Source: Bacteroidota bacterium
GTDB taxonomy: Bacteria; Bacteroidota; Bacteroidia; Chitinophagales; Chitinophagaceae
Assembly: GCA_004292605.1 (NCBI GenBank)
Contig: RDXK01000103.1
Span: 1-38,831, forward strand
Length of the DNA: 38,831 nt
Direction of reading: 5' to 3'
Shown: positions 18,783 to 28,137 of the stretch, one piece after another
Position numbering within the stretch: the stretch's first letter is position 1
How the letters are laid out: each line of letters begins with the position of its first letter
Position numbers and translations under genes: made by a program
Notes under the pieces: generated by a model
What the model was told of the DNA's origin: nothing
Seen by the model: only the letters and a program-made list of their open reading frames with translations
Databases searched by the model: none

Positions 18783-19058
18783 ACCACAATTTTACAGGTT
18801 TTAGCCCACTTGTTTGTTAACTACGGCGAAAATGGCGTTATACCTAACACTTACTATTAGCACAGAGCAAATACGCAACTTTAAAGCCTTTACACTACGC
18901 TAAGTGTTAAAGGAAACCATTCACGGAAAATCCGATGTAGCAACAGATCATCACCGGTTATATCAATACCTACAAAAAGGCATGAGTATTAACACCCTAC
19001 TATCCAACAAAAGAAAGTAGTAGTACAGCAAACTAGCAACGAACCAAGACAAAAAATC

Positions 19059-19119
19059 CCGCTATTCCACATGTTCCTGAGGGCATGTGGAAATGCTATT
19101 TATGAGGTTTCTAAAGGAA
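19059..19119. repeat. REP-like dispersed element copy 2
   Basis: ccgctATTCCACATgttcctgagggcATGTGGAAat; matches copy 1 at 17511. Confidence 0.6.
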
Positions 19120-19224
19120 GCAAGCTCCTTGCAAAAGCACTCGCTACACGATGGTTAGAAGTGACGCCAACTTTCTTGTAAAAATTCGGAAAACAGTAAA
19201 CAGCTGCAAACTGCTACTAGCGTT

Positions 19225-19911
19225 CTATTTCTCCTCGACTTCGATAGTATTATTTCCGGTTTCGGCATCATCTATCAATTGCTGCCGCAGGGCATCGTTG
19301 GCTTCTTGGTTTTTGGCAAATAATTCTACCATTTGTGCCATGCTATTGGGTTCTACCAGCTTTTCGCCTTCTACCTCTTTTATCTTAGGTAAGTCGGCCG
19401 TACTGTTGATGCCAAAATAATCCATAAATCCTTTGCTAGTACTGTATAGAAGGGGTTTTCCCGGTAATTCTTCGTTGCGACCGCTGATGACAATCAATTC
19501 TTTTTCTAATAATTTTTGTACGCTGTAATCGCTGTTAACCCCACGTATATTTTCAATTTCGCCTTTGCTGATGGGCTGTTTGTAAGCCACAATGGCCAAG
19601 GTTTCCAAGGCAGCGTTGGAAAGCTTTTTAATGTACTTATCGGCGTTCAGTTGGGCAATGGTGCTATGAAAATCTTTCTTAGTAAGAAACTGCCATCCAC
19701 CGCCACTTTGCTTTACTTCAAAAGGGTAAAAACTAGCATTGTATTTTTCTACTATTCCTTCCACAGCTGTATCTACTTGCTCCTGCGTAAGGCGTTTTTC
19801 CATAAACCCAAACGCTGTATTAATGAGCTCGCATAACTCGGCATTGGTTAGCGGTTTATCGCTAGCAAAAATTAGTGCTTCAATGTGCGGAATAATATCT
19901 GATAGTTGCAT
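19225..19911 (-). CDS. scpB: SMC-Scp complex subunit ScpB
   Basis: IEALIFASDKPLT...LSNAALETLAIVAYKQPISKGEIENIRGVNSDYSVQKLLEKELIVISGR. Confidence 0.93.
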   Translation of the reverse strand: MQLSDIIPHIEALIFASDKPLTNAELCELINTAFGFMEKRLTQEQVDTAVEGIVEKYNASFYPFEVKQSGGGWQFLTKKDFHSTIAQLNADKYIKKLSNAALETLAIVAYKQPISKGEIENIRGVNSDYSVQKLLEKELIVISGRNEELPGKPLLYSTSKGFMDYFGINSTADLPKIKEVEGEKLVEPNSMAQMVELFAKNQEANDALRQQLIDDAETGNNTIEVEEK

Positions 19912-19919
19912 AAAAGTTC

Positions 19920-20801
19920 TTAGCCTTGTAATGCCGCAGCACCGCTTACAATTTCCGTTAATTCCGTAGTAATAGCAGCCTGGCGAGCACGGTTATAGCT
20001 TAGTTTCAAGCTCTTTAATAGCTCATTAGCATTTTCGCTAGCCTTATCCATAGCCGTCATACGTGCACCATGTTCGCTAGCATTGGCATCTAACACCGCT
20101 TTGTATAACTGAGTGTTTAAAATTTTCGGTATTAATTCTGCAATCAAAATTTCTTTGGCAGGCTCAAATATGAAATCGGTTTTCTTGGCCGATTGTGTAT
20201 TTTCTACTTTTGGAATAGGCAAAAATGGTTCTGACTTAAACACCTGCGATGCAGCGTTTTTAAACTCGCTGTATACTATCTCCACCACATCAAATTCCTT
20301 GCTTTCAAAAGCCTGCATTGCCGCCTTAGCAGCCGATTGCACATTTTCGAAAGTTAGGTTTAGGAAAATATCTTTAAAGGTATCTTTTGTGTTGTAGCCC
20401 GATTTGGTAAGACTTTCAAAACCTTTTTTACCAATGTTCCAGATGGTAACTTTACCCGCCGCAAACTGCGAATTGTATTTCTCCGCTATACGTGCCTTGG
20501 CAGCTTTAATTACATTGGCATTATAGGCACCCGCTAATCCACGGTCGCTCGTAATCACTATTAACAATACATTTTCCACGGGGCGTGCAGTAGCCAATGC
20601 CAATTGTGTTTCGCCTTCTAAAGTGCTTACAATATTGCTAAGCATTTCCTGCAATTTTTGGGCATACGGCCTCATTTGCTGTATAGCATCCTGTGCACGG
20701 CGAAGTTTTGCCGCACTTACCATTTTCATGGCTTTTGTAATTTGCTGAGTACTCTGTACGCTTTTTATTCGGTTTCTAACCTCTTTTAACTGTCCTGCCA
20801 T
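19920..20801 (-). CDS. atpG: F1F0 ATP synthase subunit gamma
   Basis: LKEVRNRIKSVQSTQQITKAMKMVSAAKLRRAQ...ITSDRGLAGAYNANVIK...NRARQAAITTELTEIVSGAAAL. Confidence 0.97.
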   Translation of the reverse strand: MAGQLKEVRNRIKSVQSTQQITKAMKMVSAAKLRRAQDAIQQMRPYAQKLQEMLSNIVSTLEGETQLALATARPVENVLLIVITSDRGLAGAYNANVIKAAKARIAEKYNSQFAAGKVTIWNIGKKGFESLTKSGYNTKDTFKDIFLNLTFENVQSAAKAAMQAFESKEFDVVEIVYSEFKNAASQVFKSEPFLPIPKVENTQSAKKTDFIFEPAKEILIAELIPKILNTQLYKAVLDANASEHGARMTAMDKASENANELLKSLKLSYNRARQAAITTELTEIVSGAAALQG

Positions 20802-20854
20802 AGTAATTGCCTTATGTGGTTGTTGCGTTTACGCCTCTACCCTTTTATGGGCTG

Positions 20855-20862
20855 CAAAACTA
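20855..20862 (-). promoter_or_regulatory. -7-like element (TAGTTTTG) upstream of atpG
   Basis: Minus strand GTTAGTTTTGCAGCCC. Confidence 0.45.
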
Positions 20863-20984
20863 ACACAATTTCGCCGATAATCATAGCAATAACCCATAAG
20901 TTCAGCCAATGCTACTAGAAAAATTCATACAAGCATAACCCATATTTTACCATGCCTTGACACTAGTACAGCAATTTGCCCTGC

Positions 20985-21395
20985 ATGGATAGAAAACAAT
21001 TCCTATGCGTGTGTTTGGGAGCTACTGCGGTAGGTAGCTGTTCCAAAAAAGCTAGCACGCCTACAGTGCCACCCGTAAATTTATTCACCTTTATTACGGC
21101 AAATTTGGGGACCGACTTATTAACCATCGGCAGTTTTATGCAAAACACCACACAAGGGGCTTTTGTAGAAAGAATTGCCATTGGCAATACACCCGCTGCG
21201 TTTAGGGCATTATCGCTTAGGTGTACGCACAGTGGCTGCACCATTGCCCACCAGGCCAGTTTGCAGGAGTTTCACTGCCCCTGCCACGGAAGCAAATTTT
21301 TACAAAACGGACAGCTATTGCAAGGCCCAGCACCAAGAAATTTAGAAACGTTTGAGGTACGAATTTCGGGCAATGTGCTTACCGTAGTAGGATAA
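20985..21395 (+). CDS. Rieske 2Fe-2S domain protein with N-terminal signal/lipobox
   Basis: CTHSGC ... CPCHGSKF; MDRKQFLCVCLGATAVGSCSKK. Confidence 0.9.
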   Translation: MDRKQFLCVCLGATAVGSCSKKASTPTVPPVNLFTFITANLGTDLLTIGSFMQNTTQGAFVERIAIGNTPAAFRALSLRCTHSGCTIAHQASLQEFHCPCHGSKFLQNGQLLQGPAPRNLETFEVRISGNVLTVVG

Positions 21396-21397
21396 AA

Positions 21398-21420
21398 AAA
21401 CCTCCCGATAAAGGAGGTTT
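21398..21420. terminator. Bidirectional terminator between Rieske gene and yidC
   Basis: aaacctcc-cgataaa-ggaggttt between convergent genes. Confidence 0.8.
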
Positions 21421-21443
21421 CACATACAATGAGGCGATAAAAA

Positions 21444-23288
21444 CTAACTTTTCTTTCCCTTCATATCTTGTAATTTCTTCTGTGTATCTAGCATTTCTTC
21501 GTATTTACTAGCCCACTTACTTTTGGCCTTGGGCTGCTTACGTTTAGCTTCAATTTGTGCCAAAATATCATCGTGATTGATAATGAATTTTTGAATAATA
21601 AACTGTATCACCAAGGTAACCACGTTAGATACGGTGTAGTACCAAGTTAATGCCGATGGAAGTTTATTAAATACAAACAATAAAATGAACGGGAAAATGT
21701 ACGGCATATACTTCATCATAGGGTTATCCTGTGTAGGTGTACTAGCCATATTGTAGATAGAAATTAAAAAGCTGGTAGCCACCGCAGTAAGCGTAAATAA
21801 GCTAACATGATCGCCAAAGCCAGGAATGGCAAAGGGCAAAGTAGCAATACTATCGTACCTACTTAAATCGTCGGCCCACAAAAAGCTTTGTCCGCGTAGC
21901 TGAATAGCACTATTAAAAAAGCTATACAACGCAAAGAAGATGGGAATTTGTAACAATGCTGGAATACAGCCACCAAGTGGATTTACACCTGCCTCTCTAA
22001 ATAATTTCATTTGCTCCATGGCAAACCCTTGCTGATCATCGCCTAGGCGTGCTTTTATTTTATCTAACTCGGGCTTTAAAGCCTTCATTTTTGCACCGCT
22101 TAAATAACTGCTATAAATTAACGGCGATGTTACTAACCTAATAAATAAAGTAAGTAGCAAAATTACCCAACCATAATTGCTGATGAATTTGGCAAAAAAG
22201 TCGAACACGGGCATAATTACCCAGCGGTTAATATATTTTACAAACGAGAAAATACCTGAACCTAAATCAACCATATTATACATATCGTTGCCATAGGCTT
22301 TTAGTACATTATAATCGTTCGGGCCAAAGTACAGTTGCAAATTTGCATTGCTATTTACGCCAGCGGTTATAGGCAATTGTAAACTAGTAACGGCCGCAAA
22401 CAAATGCTTGCTACTATCGGGCTGAGAAGTAACATCTACCTTACCGCCAGAAAAGTTTGCTTTTGCCAGTACCGTAGCGTTAAAAAACTGTTGCTTTAAA
22501 CCCACCCATGGTGTAGGCTTATCAAAGCTTTTTTGCACACCGCTTAACATGGTTTCATAGTCGAACTTACCATCCGTTACAAAGTTTAATCGGCTTTGCT
22601 CTTTTTCGTATTTAGCATCTTTTTGTTGTGGATTTAGCAAGAAACTCCACTGTAGGTTTATTTGATTGGCAGAAACCAACTGATTGGCTCCGTTCAGTTG
22701 AATACCCCAGTCGATCATATAATCGTCCTTACCAAGGGTGTATTGGTGTACAATACTTTTGCCATCGGTGCCAGTAATGCTGAACAATACGGTTTTGCTA
22801 CCATTAGCATTGGTAACCACGGGGTTGGTTTGAAAAAATAAATCTTGCGTAGCTGCTGTGCTATTGTTAGCAGTGTTAATGGGGTAACCCATGCTGCTAG
22901 CGTTAGGCCCACCTAATACCACGGCATTACCATCGGTAGTGGTGTAATTTTTTAGCACCACTTGCTTTAGCTGACCACCGCGACTACTAAACAACGCTTT
23001 TATGACGTTATTTTCTACTTCTACCAACCGTTCTGTACCTAAGGCGGCAGCTTCAAAACCACCTGCTTGGGCTACCCTTTTGGCACTATCAGCTTTTAGG
23101 CTATCCAACTTAGCTTCGGGTGTATTTTTAAGGGCTACTTTTTTAGCGGCTACTACAGCCAGTGAATCTTCCACTCGCTTTTTTTCCGTAGCAATGGCCA
23201 TTTGCTGCTGGTTATTGATGTAAAAAAAGCCTGCAAACAAAATGGCTAAAAGTACAAACCCAATGACGGTATTCTTATCTGCTTTCAT
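21444..23288 (-). CDS. yidC: Membrane protein insertase YidC
   Basis: N-term KNTVIGFVLLAILFAGFFYINN; C-term YGWVILLLTLFIRLVTSPLIYSSYLSGAKMKALKPELDKIK. Confidence 0.96.
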   Translation of the reverse strand: MKADKNTVIGFVLLAILFAGFFYINNQQQMAIATEKKRVEDSLAVVAAKKVALKNTPEAKLDSLKADSAKRVAQAGGFEAAALGTERLVEVENNVIKALFSSRGGQLKQVVLKNYTTTDGNAVVLGGPNASSMGYPINTANNSTAATQDLFFQTNPVVTNANGSKTVLFSITGTDGKSIVHQYTLGKDDYMIDWGIQLNGANQLVSANQINLQWSFLLNPQQKDAKYEKEQSRLNFVTDGKFDYETMLSGVQKSFDKPTPWVGLKQQFFNATVLAKANFSGGKVDVTSQPDSSKHLFAAVTSLQLPITAGVNSNANLQLYFGPNDYNVLKAYGNDMYNMVDLGSGIFSFVKYINRWVIMPVFDFFAKFISNYGWVILLLTLFIRLVTSPLIYSSYLSGAKMKALKPELDKIKARLGDDQQGFAMEQMKLFREAGVNPLGGCIPALLQIPIFFALYSFFNSAIQLRGQSFLWADDLSRYDSIATLPFAIPGFGDHVSLFTLTAVATSFLISIYNMASTPTQDNPMMKYMPYIFPFILLFVFNKLPSALTWYYTVSNVVTLVIQFIIQKFIINHDDILAQIEAKRKQPKAKSKWASKYEEMLDTQKKLQDMKGKKS

Positions 23289-23348
23289 GTAATTATTATC
23301 AGTTCTTTAAAAACGGCGCTAGTAGCTCGTTGTATTTTTTTTGAGCCG

Positions 23349-23356
23349 CAAAGGTA
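23349..23356 (-). promoter_or_regulatory. -7 element (TACCTTTG) upstream of yidC
   Basis: Minus strand TTACCTTTGCGGCTC, identical 15-mer to the fusA promoter. Confidence 0.5.
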
Positions 23357-23382
23357 AGCGTTCACCACTAAAATAGTTTGCC

Positions 23383-23415
23383 AAAAAAGCCCTTCCGTTT
23401 TTGGGTGAAAGGGCT
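23383..23415 (-). terminator. Terminator 3' of pyrG
   Basis: Minus strand AGCCCTT...AAGGGCTTTTTT. Confidence 0.75.
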
Positions 23416-23420
23416 GTGCT

Positions 23421-25070
23421 TTATATGAGTTCGCTTTGCAAAAGTGGATTTTTGAAACTGCTATTTTTTTCGTGATAGCGTTTGGCAGCTGCTACAAAGG
23501 CCGTAAACAGTGGTGCCGGTGCTTCTACCGTGCTTTTTAATTCGGGGTGATACTGCACACCAATAAAAAATGGGTGACTAGGAATTTCCACTATTTCTAC
23601 CAAACCCGTGGCTGGGTTGGTACCACTGGCCACCATGCCATGCTGCTGAAGCTGCTCTAAATAATCGGAATTAAGCTCGTACCGGTGGCGATGCCTCTCG
23701 GTAATATGTGTAGTTCCATAAATTTTATGGGCTAGTGTACCTTCCTGAATTTCGCAGGGGTAAGCACCTAAACGCATGGTACCGCCCATTTTGGTAATTT
23801 TCTTTTGCTCCTCCATCATGTTAATTACAGGGTTCGGAGTATTGGCATCCATTTCTATAGAATGGGCTTGTGGCAAGTTAAGAACATTTCGGGCAAATTC
23901 AATTACACTCATTTGCATACCTAAGCAAATTCCAAAAAATGGTAAACCATTTTCACGGGCGTATTGCACAGCGGTAATTTTACCGTCAATACCTCGGTTA
24001 CCAAAACCAGGAGCCACCAATAAACCATCTAAAGTACCTAGCTTTTCCGCCACATTTTCTGGTGTAATGAGTTCGCTGTGTACATTGACCACCTGCACTT
24101 TTGTTTCATTTACAGCGCCGGCATGTATAAAACTTTCCAAAATGCTTTTGTAGGCATCTTGCAACTCAATATACTTGCCAATTAAGCCAATGGTAACTTT
24201 TGCTTTGGGGTATTTTAGTTTGTTCAAAAAGCCTTTCCAAGCATCTAAATTGGGCTCTGGATAAATAGAAATACCCAGCTTTTTCATTACTATTTCATCT
24301 AGCTTTTCGTTCAACATTAATAAAGGAACCTCGTAAATGGTACTAGCATCCATGGCCTCAATAACAGCATCGGGTTTTACATTACAAAAAAGAGCTATTT
24401 TTCTTTTCAAATCGGTGTTTAAAGGTTCTTCCGTTCTACACACAATAACATCGGGGTGTACACCACTTTCGCTCATTAGGCGTACACTGTGCTGGGTAGG
24501 TTTTGTTTTCAGTTCCTTGGCCGCTTTTAAATAAGGTATCAAGGTTAAGTGTACTACGGTTACATCTTCGTCGGGCAATTCCCATTGAATTTGCCTTACC
24601 GATTCTACAAACGGCGTACTTTCAATATCGCCAACAGTACCCCCAATTTCGGTGATGATGATATCAAAACGGCCATCCTTTCCTAGCTGCAACATTCGGC
24701 GTTTTATTTCGTCGGTTATATGCGGCACTACTTGTACCGTTTTACCCAAAAACGCACCTTCTCTCTCTTTATTAATTACATGCTGGTAAATACGGCCGGT
24801 GGTAACATTGTTATCCTGACTGGTATGGATATTTAAAAAACGCTCGTAATGGCCCAAATCTAAATCGGTTTCGGCACCGTCTTCGGTTACATAGCATTCG
24901 CCGTGTTCGTAAGGGTTTAGTGTACCTGGGTCAACATTGATATACGGGTCAAATTTTTGAATCGTAACTTTAAAACCACGGCTTTGGAGCAATTTGGCTA
25001 AGCTAGCCGCCACTATTCCCTTACCTAAACTACTAGTAACACCACCCGTAACAAAAATATACTTGGCCAT
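23421..25070 (-). CDS. pyrG: CTP synthase
   Basis: [32 protein letters not shown]...[17 protein letters not shown]; 549 aa. Confidence 0.98.
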   Translation of the reverse strand: MAKYIFVTGGVTSSLGKGIVAASLAKLLQSRGFKVTIQKFDPYINVDPGTLNPYEHGECYVTEDGAETDLDLGHYERFLNIHTSQDNNVTTGRIYQHVINKEREGAFLGKTVQVVPHITDEIKRRMLQLGKDGRFDIIITEIGGTVGDIESTPFVESVRQIQWELPDEDVTVVHLTLIPYLKAAKELKTKPTQHSVRLMSESGVHPDVIVCRTEEPLNTDLKRKIALFCNVKPDAVIEAMDASTIYEVPLLMLNEKLDEIVMKKLGISIYPEPNLDAWKGFLNKLKYPKAKVTIGLIGKYIELQDAYKSILESFIHAGAVNETKVQVVNVHSELITPENVAEKLGTLDGLLVAPGFGNRGIDGKITAVQYARENGLPFFGICLGMQMSVIEFARNVLNLPQAHSIEMDANTPNPVINMMEEQKKITKMGGTMRLGAYPCEIQEGTLAHKIYGTTHITERHRHRYELNSDYLEQLQQHGMVASGTNPATGLVEIVEIPSHPFFIGVQYHPELKSTVEAPAPLFTAFVAAAKRYHEKNSSFKNPLLQSELI

Positions 25071-25358
25071 AAAACATGAAAATTTGGAATAATATTAGCG
25101 ACCGACAGAATCAAACACCCCTTGCACGATGAGTAGTGGGCTTGCCGCTGGTGGTCGGGCAAATTTAATTGCTTTGAACGGGTATAGCAAATAAACTGTC
25201 TGCAGTTTTTGGTAATTGGTACACAACCTTTCCGAGCTAACATACAGACTGTACGAAGAGCAATTGAGAAAATAAGAATCAACATTCCGAATCCGATTGT
25301 TACTAAAACAGTAAAACTTACAGCGTTAGCTGTACCTTTAAGCAACAATTGCAGCAGC

Positions 25359-26255
25359 ATGAAAATTATTTTCCGTTTTTTAAGTGTGGTATTCATTGCC
25401 TTTGGCCTTGCCGCCAGCATTCAAGCATTCCAAAAACAACCTCCGGCGGCTACCCTTACTCCGGGCTGCTATGTAAGCTGTTTTAATACACAAGTAACTG
25501 AGCAATTTAGAACACACGATGTAACTGCCGAATTTGCCCAATGGCACCCTACACCCACCGCCCTAGTGTTGGAAAATACCACGGGTAAAACTATTACTTA
25601 CGCTACGCCAAGTGGCACCACTGCACAAGGCTATTATATAGAGGCACAAAAAAAATCGAACAACTACATTTTTGTTATTCAAGAATGGTGGGGATTAAAC
25701 AACCACATAAAAAACGAGGCGGAAAAGCTAGCTAAAGAATTTCCCAACACACATATTTTAGCCATTGATATGTACGATGGTAAAGTGGCCGCAACACGTG
25801 ATAGTGCCATGGTTTACATGCGAGCCGCTACAAGCGACAGATTACAAGAAATAGTAAAAGGTGCCATTGGTTTTGCAGGTGCCAAAGCCAATATTTATAC
25901 CATCGGCTGGTGCTTTGGTGGTATGTGGAGTTTACAAACTGCCTTGCTAGCTGGCAAACAGGCAAAAGGATGTATCATGTATTATGGCCGCCCGGAAAAC
26001 GACCTAGCCAAACTTCAACAATTGAACTGTGATGTGATTGGTTTTTTTGGTGCCAACGATCAAATGCCTAACACAACAGTGGTGAAACAATTTCAAGAAA
26101 ATATGGCTACTGCTGGTAAACAATTAGTAGCCCATAGCTATCCCGCCGGTCATGGCTTTGCCAACCCAAGTAACCCAAACTTTAATAAAGAAGCTACAGA
26201 AGATGCGTACGCCAAAACTTTGGCTTATTTAAGAGAAAAGTTAGCGGCAAAGTAG
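25359..26255 (+). CDS. Dienelactone hydrolase family protein, signal peptide
   Basis: MKIIFRFLSVVFIAFGLAASIQA; VIQEWWGLNNHIKNEAEKLAKEF; GWCFGG; HGFANP. Confidence 0.88.
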   Translation: MKIIFRFLSVVFIAFGLAASIQAFQKQPPAATLTPGCYVSCFNTQVTEQFRTHDVTAEFAQWHPTPTALVLENTTGKTITYATPSGTTAQGYYIEAQKKSNNYIFVIQEWWGLNNHIKNEAEKLAKEFPNTHILAIDMYDGKVAATRDSAMVYMRAATSDRLQEIVKGAIGFAGAKANIYTIGWCFGGMWSLQTALLAGKQAKGCIMYYGRPENDLAKLQQLNCDVIGFFGANDQMPNTTVVKQFQENMATAGKQLVAHSYPAGHGFANPSNPNFNKEATEDAYAKTLAYLREKLAAK

Positions 26256-26261
26256 TGTACG

Positions 26262-27065
26262 CTACATATCCTGACTTTTGATTTTTTTGTAACTAGTAAC
26301 CACGCCTTTTATAAGGCTGCTACTAAAACCTTGGTGCTCCATCTCGTTCAAACCGGCAATGGTGCAGCCTTTGGGTGTAGTAACTTTATCTATCTCCTGC
26401 TCAGGGTGTGTATTACGCTCTAGTAGTAGCTGTGCTGCCCCTTTAATGGTTTGTGCAGCAATTAAGCTAGCAGTAGCGGCACTAAACCCTATTTCAATAC
26501 CACCTTGAATATTGGCCCTGATAAACCGCATAGCATAGGCTGTACCGCAGGCACCTAGTACGGTAGCTGCATCCATTAAATTTTCCTCAATAAATACGGT
26601 TTTACCTAACTGGTTAAATAGGCGGGTAACAAACGCTTTATTAGCATTACTCGCATTGAAGGCTGTAATGCAGGTCATGCTTTGCTGTATAGCAATGGCC
26701 GTATTAGGCATGGCCCGAAAAATAGTAAATTCCGTACCCAATATTTCCACCATATCCTTTATCCATACCCCTGTTACTACACTTATAATGGTATGCTTTT
26801 GGGGTGTTAGGTAGGGCTGTATTTGTAGCAATACATCCTTTATTTGAAATGGCTTAATTGCCAAAATAATATAATCGGCATCGGCTACCGCTGCTGCATT
26901 ATCGCTAGAAATATAGGCGCCTTTAGCAGCTAGATATTCAATGGTAGCTACGGTACGCTTGGTGATGGTAAGATGTGCAGGATGAATAAACCCACTATCA
27001 AGCAAGCCCTCCGCAATAGCAGAACCTAAATTTCCGCCACCAATAATGGTAATTTTCTCACTCAT
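26262..27065 (-). CDS. proC: Pyrroline-5-carboxylate reductase
   Basis: ITIIGGGNLGSAIAEGLL...RAMPNTAIAIQQSMTCI...VTTPKGCTIAGLNEME. Confidence 0.93.
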   Translation of the reverse strand: MSEKITIIGGGNLGSAIAEGLLDSGFIHPAHLTITKRTVATIEYLAAKGAYISSDNAAAVADADYIILAIKPFQIKDVLLQIQPYLTPQKHTIISVVTGVWIKDMVEILGTEFTIFRAMPNTAIAIQQSMTCITAFNASNANKAFVTRLFNQLGKTVFIEENLMDAATVLGACGTAYAMRFIRANIQGGIEIGFSAATASLIAAQTIKGAAQLLLERNTHPEQEIDKVTTPKGCTIAGLNEMEHQGFSSSLIKGVVTSYKKIKSQDM

Positions 27066-27126
27066 GCTTTAGTAGTTTTTTGTGTGATAGGGTATATAAT
27101 TTGCAACACCGTACCATGATAAGCTG

Positions 27127-28134
27127 CTAATAAATTTTCAAGGATTGTAGGTAATTGGCCACATAATCTTGCACACCTTCTTCTAGGGAATAAAATTGGT
27201 GAGGGTAACCTACACTCCGAAGTTTTTGCATATTTGCCTCGGTAAAGTATTGGTATTTTTCTCTAATATCTTCCGGCATGGGTACAAACTCAATATTGGG
27301 CGATAAGTTCAGTGCTTTAAAAGTATTAGCAGCCAAATCATAAAAACTTCTTGCCTCACCAGTACCTAAATTAAACAACCCACTATTAACGCTATTCCAA
27401 GTAGCCGCCAACATGTTACTTAATAGCCAAGCAATCACCTGAACTACATCTTTTACATACACAAAATCTCTTAGTTGTTGTCCGTCAGCAAAATCTGGTT
27501 TATGGCTTTTGAACAACTTCACTAGCCCCGTATCGTTGATTTGATTAAAGCTATGCCAAATTACACTCGCCATTCTGCCTTTATGGTATTCGTTAGGGCC
27601 ATACACATTAAAAAACTTTAAACCTGCCCAAGCTTTCGACGATGCAGATTGTTGCAAGGCCCATTTGTCAAATTCATTCTTACTTACTCCGTATGGGTTC
27701 AGCGGTTGTAATTGAAAAGGCACTTCATGATCGTCGTTATAACCCAAACTTCCATCGCCATAAGTAGCGGCGGAAGAGGCGTAAATAAACGGAATATCGT
27801 TGCTGCTACAGTAACTCCATAGCATTTTCGAATAAGCAACATTTAGTTTTTCATGAACCGAATAATCAAACTCGGTAGTATCGGTTCTGGCACCTAAATG
27901 TATAATTGCACCAATGGGTGAATGGTTATTTTGAAGCCAAGTTTCTAAATGGGCTCTATCTACTTTTTCGGTATACGTTTTCTGGCTCCAGTTGGCTTGC
28001 TTTGCTTCCTTCAAAAAATCATCCACTATCACCAAATTATTGTACCCCAACTGGGTAAGATACTCCACTGTGCAGCTACCAATAAATCCTGCTGCACCGG
28101 TAATTAGCAAAAGCGTGTTATTGGGCTGTGCCAT
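27127..28134 (-). CDS. hldD: ADP-L-glycero-D-manno-heptose 6-epimerase
   Basis: LITGAAGFIGSC; ARTDTTEFDYSVHEKLN; YASSAATYGDGSLGYNDDHEVPFQLQPLNPYGVSKNEFD; FNVYGPNEYHKGRMASV. Confidence 0.92.
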   Translation of the reverse strand: MAQPNNTLLLITGAAGFIGSCTVEYLTQLGYNNLVIVDDFLKEAKQANWSQKTYTEKVDRAHLETWLQNNHSPIGAIIHLGARTDTTEFDYSVHEKLNVAYSKMLWSYCSSNDIPFIYASSAATYGDGSLGYNDDHEVPFQLQPLNPYGVSKNEFDKWALQQSASSKAWAGLKFFNVYGPNEYHKGRMASVIWHSFNQINDTGLVKLFKSHKPDFADGQQLRDFVYVKDVVQVIAWLLSNMLAATWNSVNSGLFNLGTGEARSFYDLAANTFKALNLSPNIEFVPMPEDIREKYQYFTEANMQKLRSVGYPHQFYSLEEGVQDYVANYLQSLKIY

Positions 28135-28137
28135 TGT

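Noticed and set aside
23776-24153. 125-aa plus-strand ORF opposite pyrG
   Set aside because: Antisense shadow of CTP synthase.
25209-25358. N-terminal extension of the dienelactone hydrolase ORF
   Set aside because: A clean signal peptide begins at the internal ATG 25359; the extension is likely 5' UTR.
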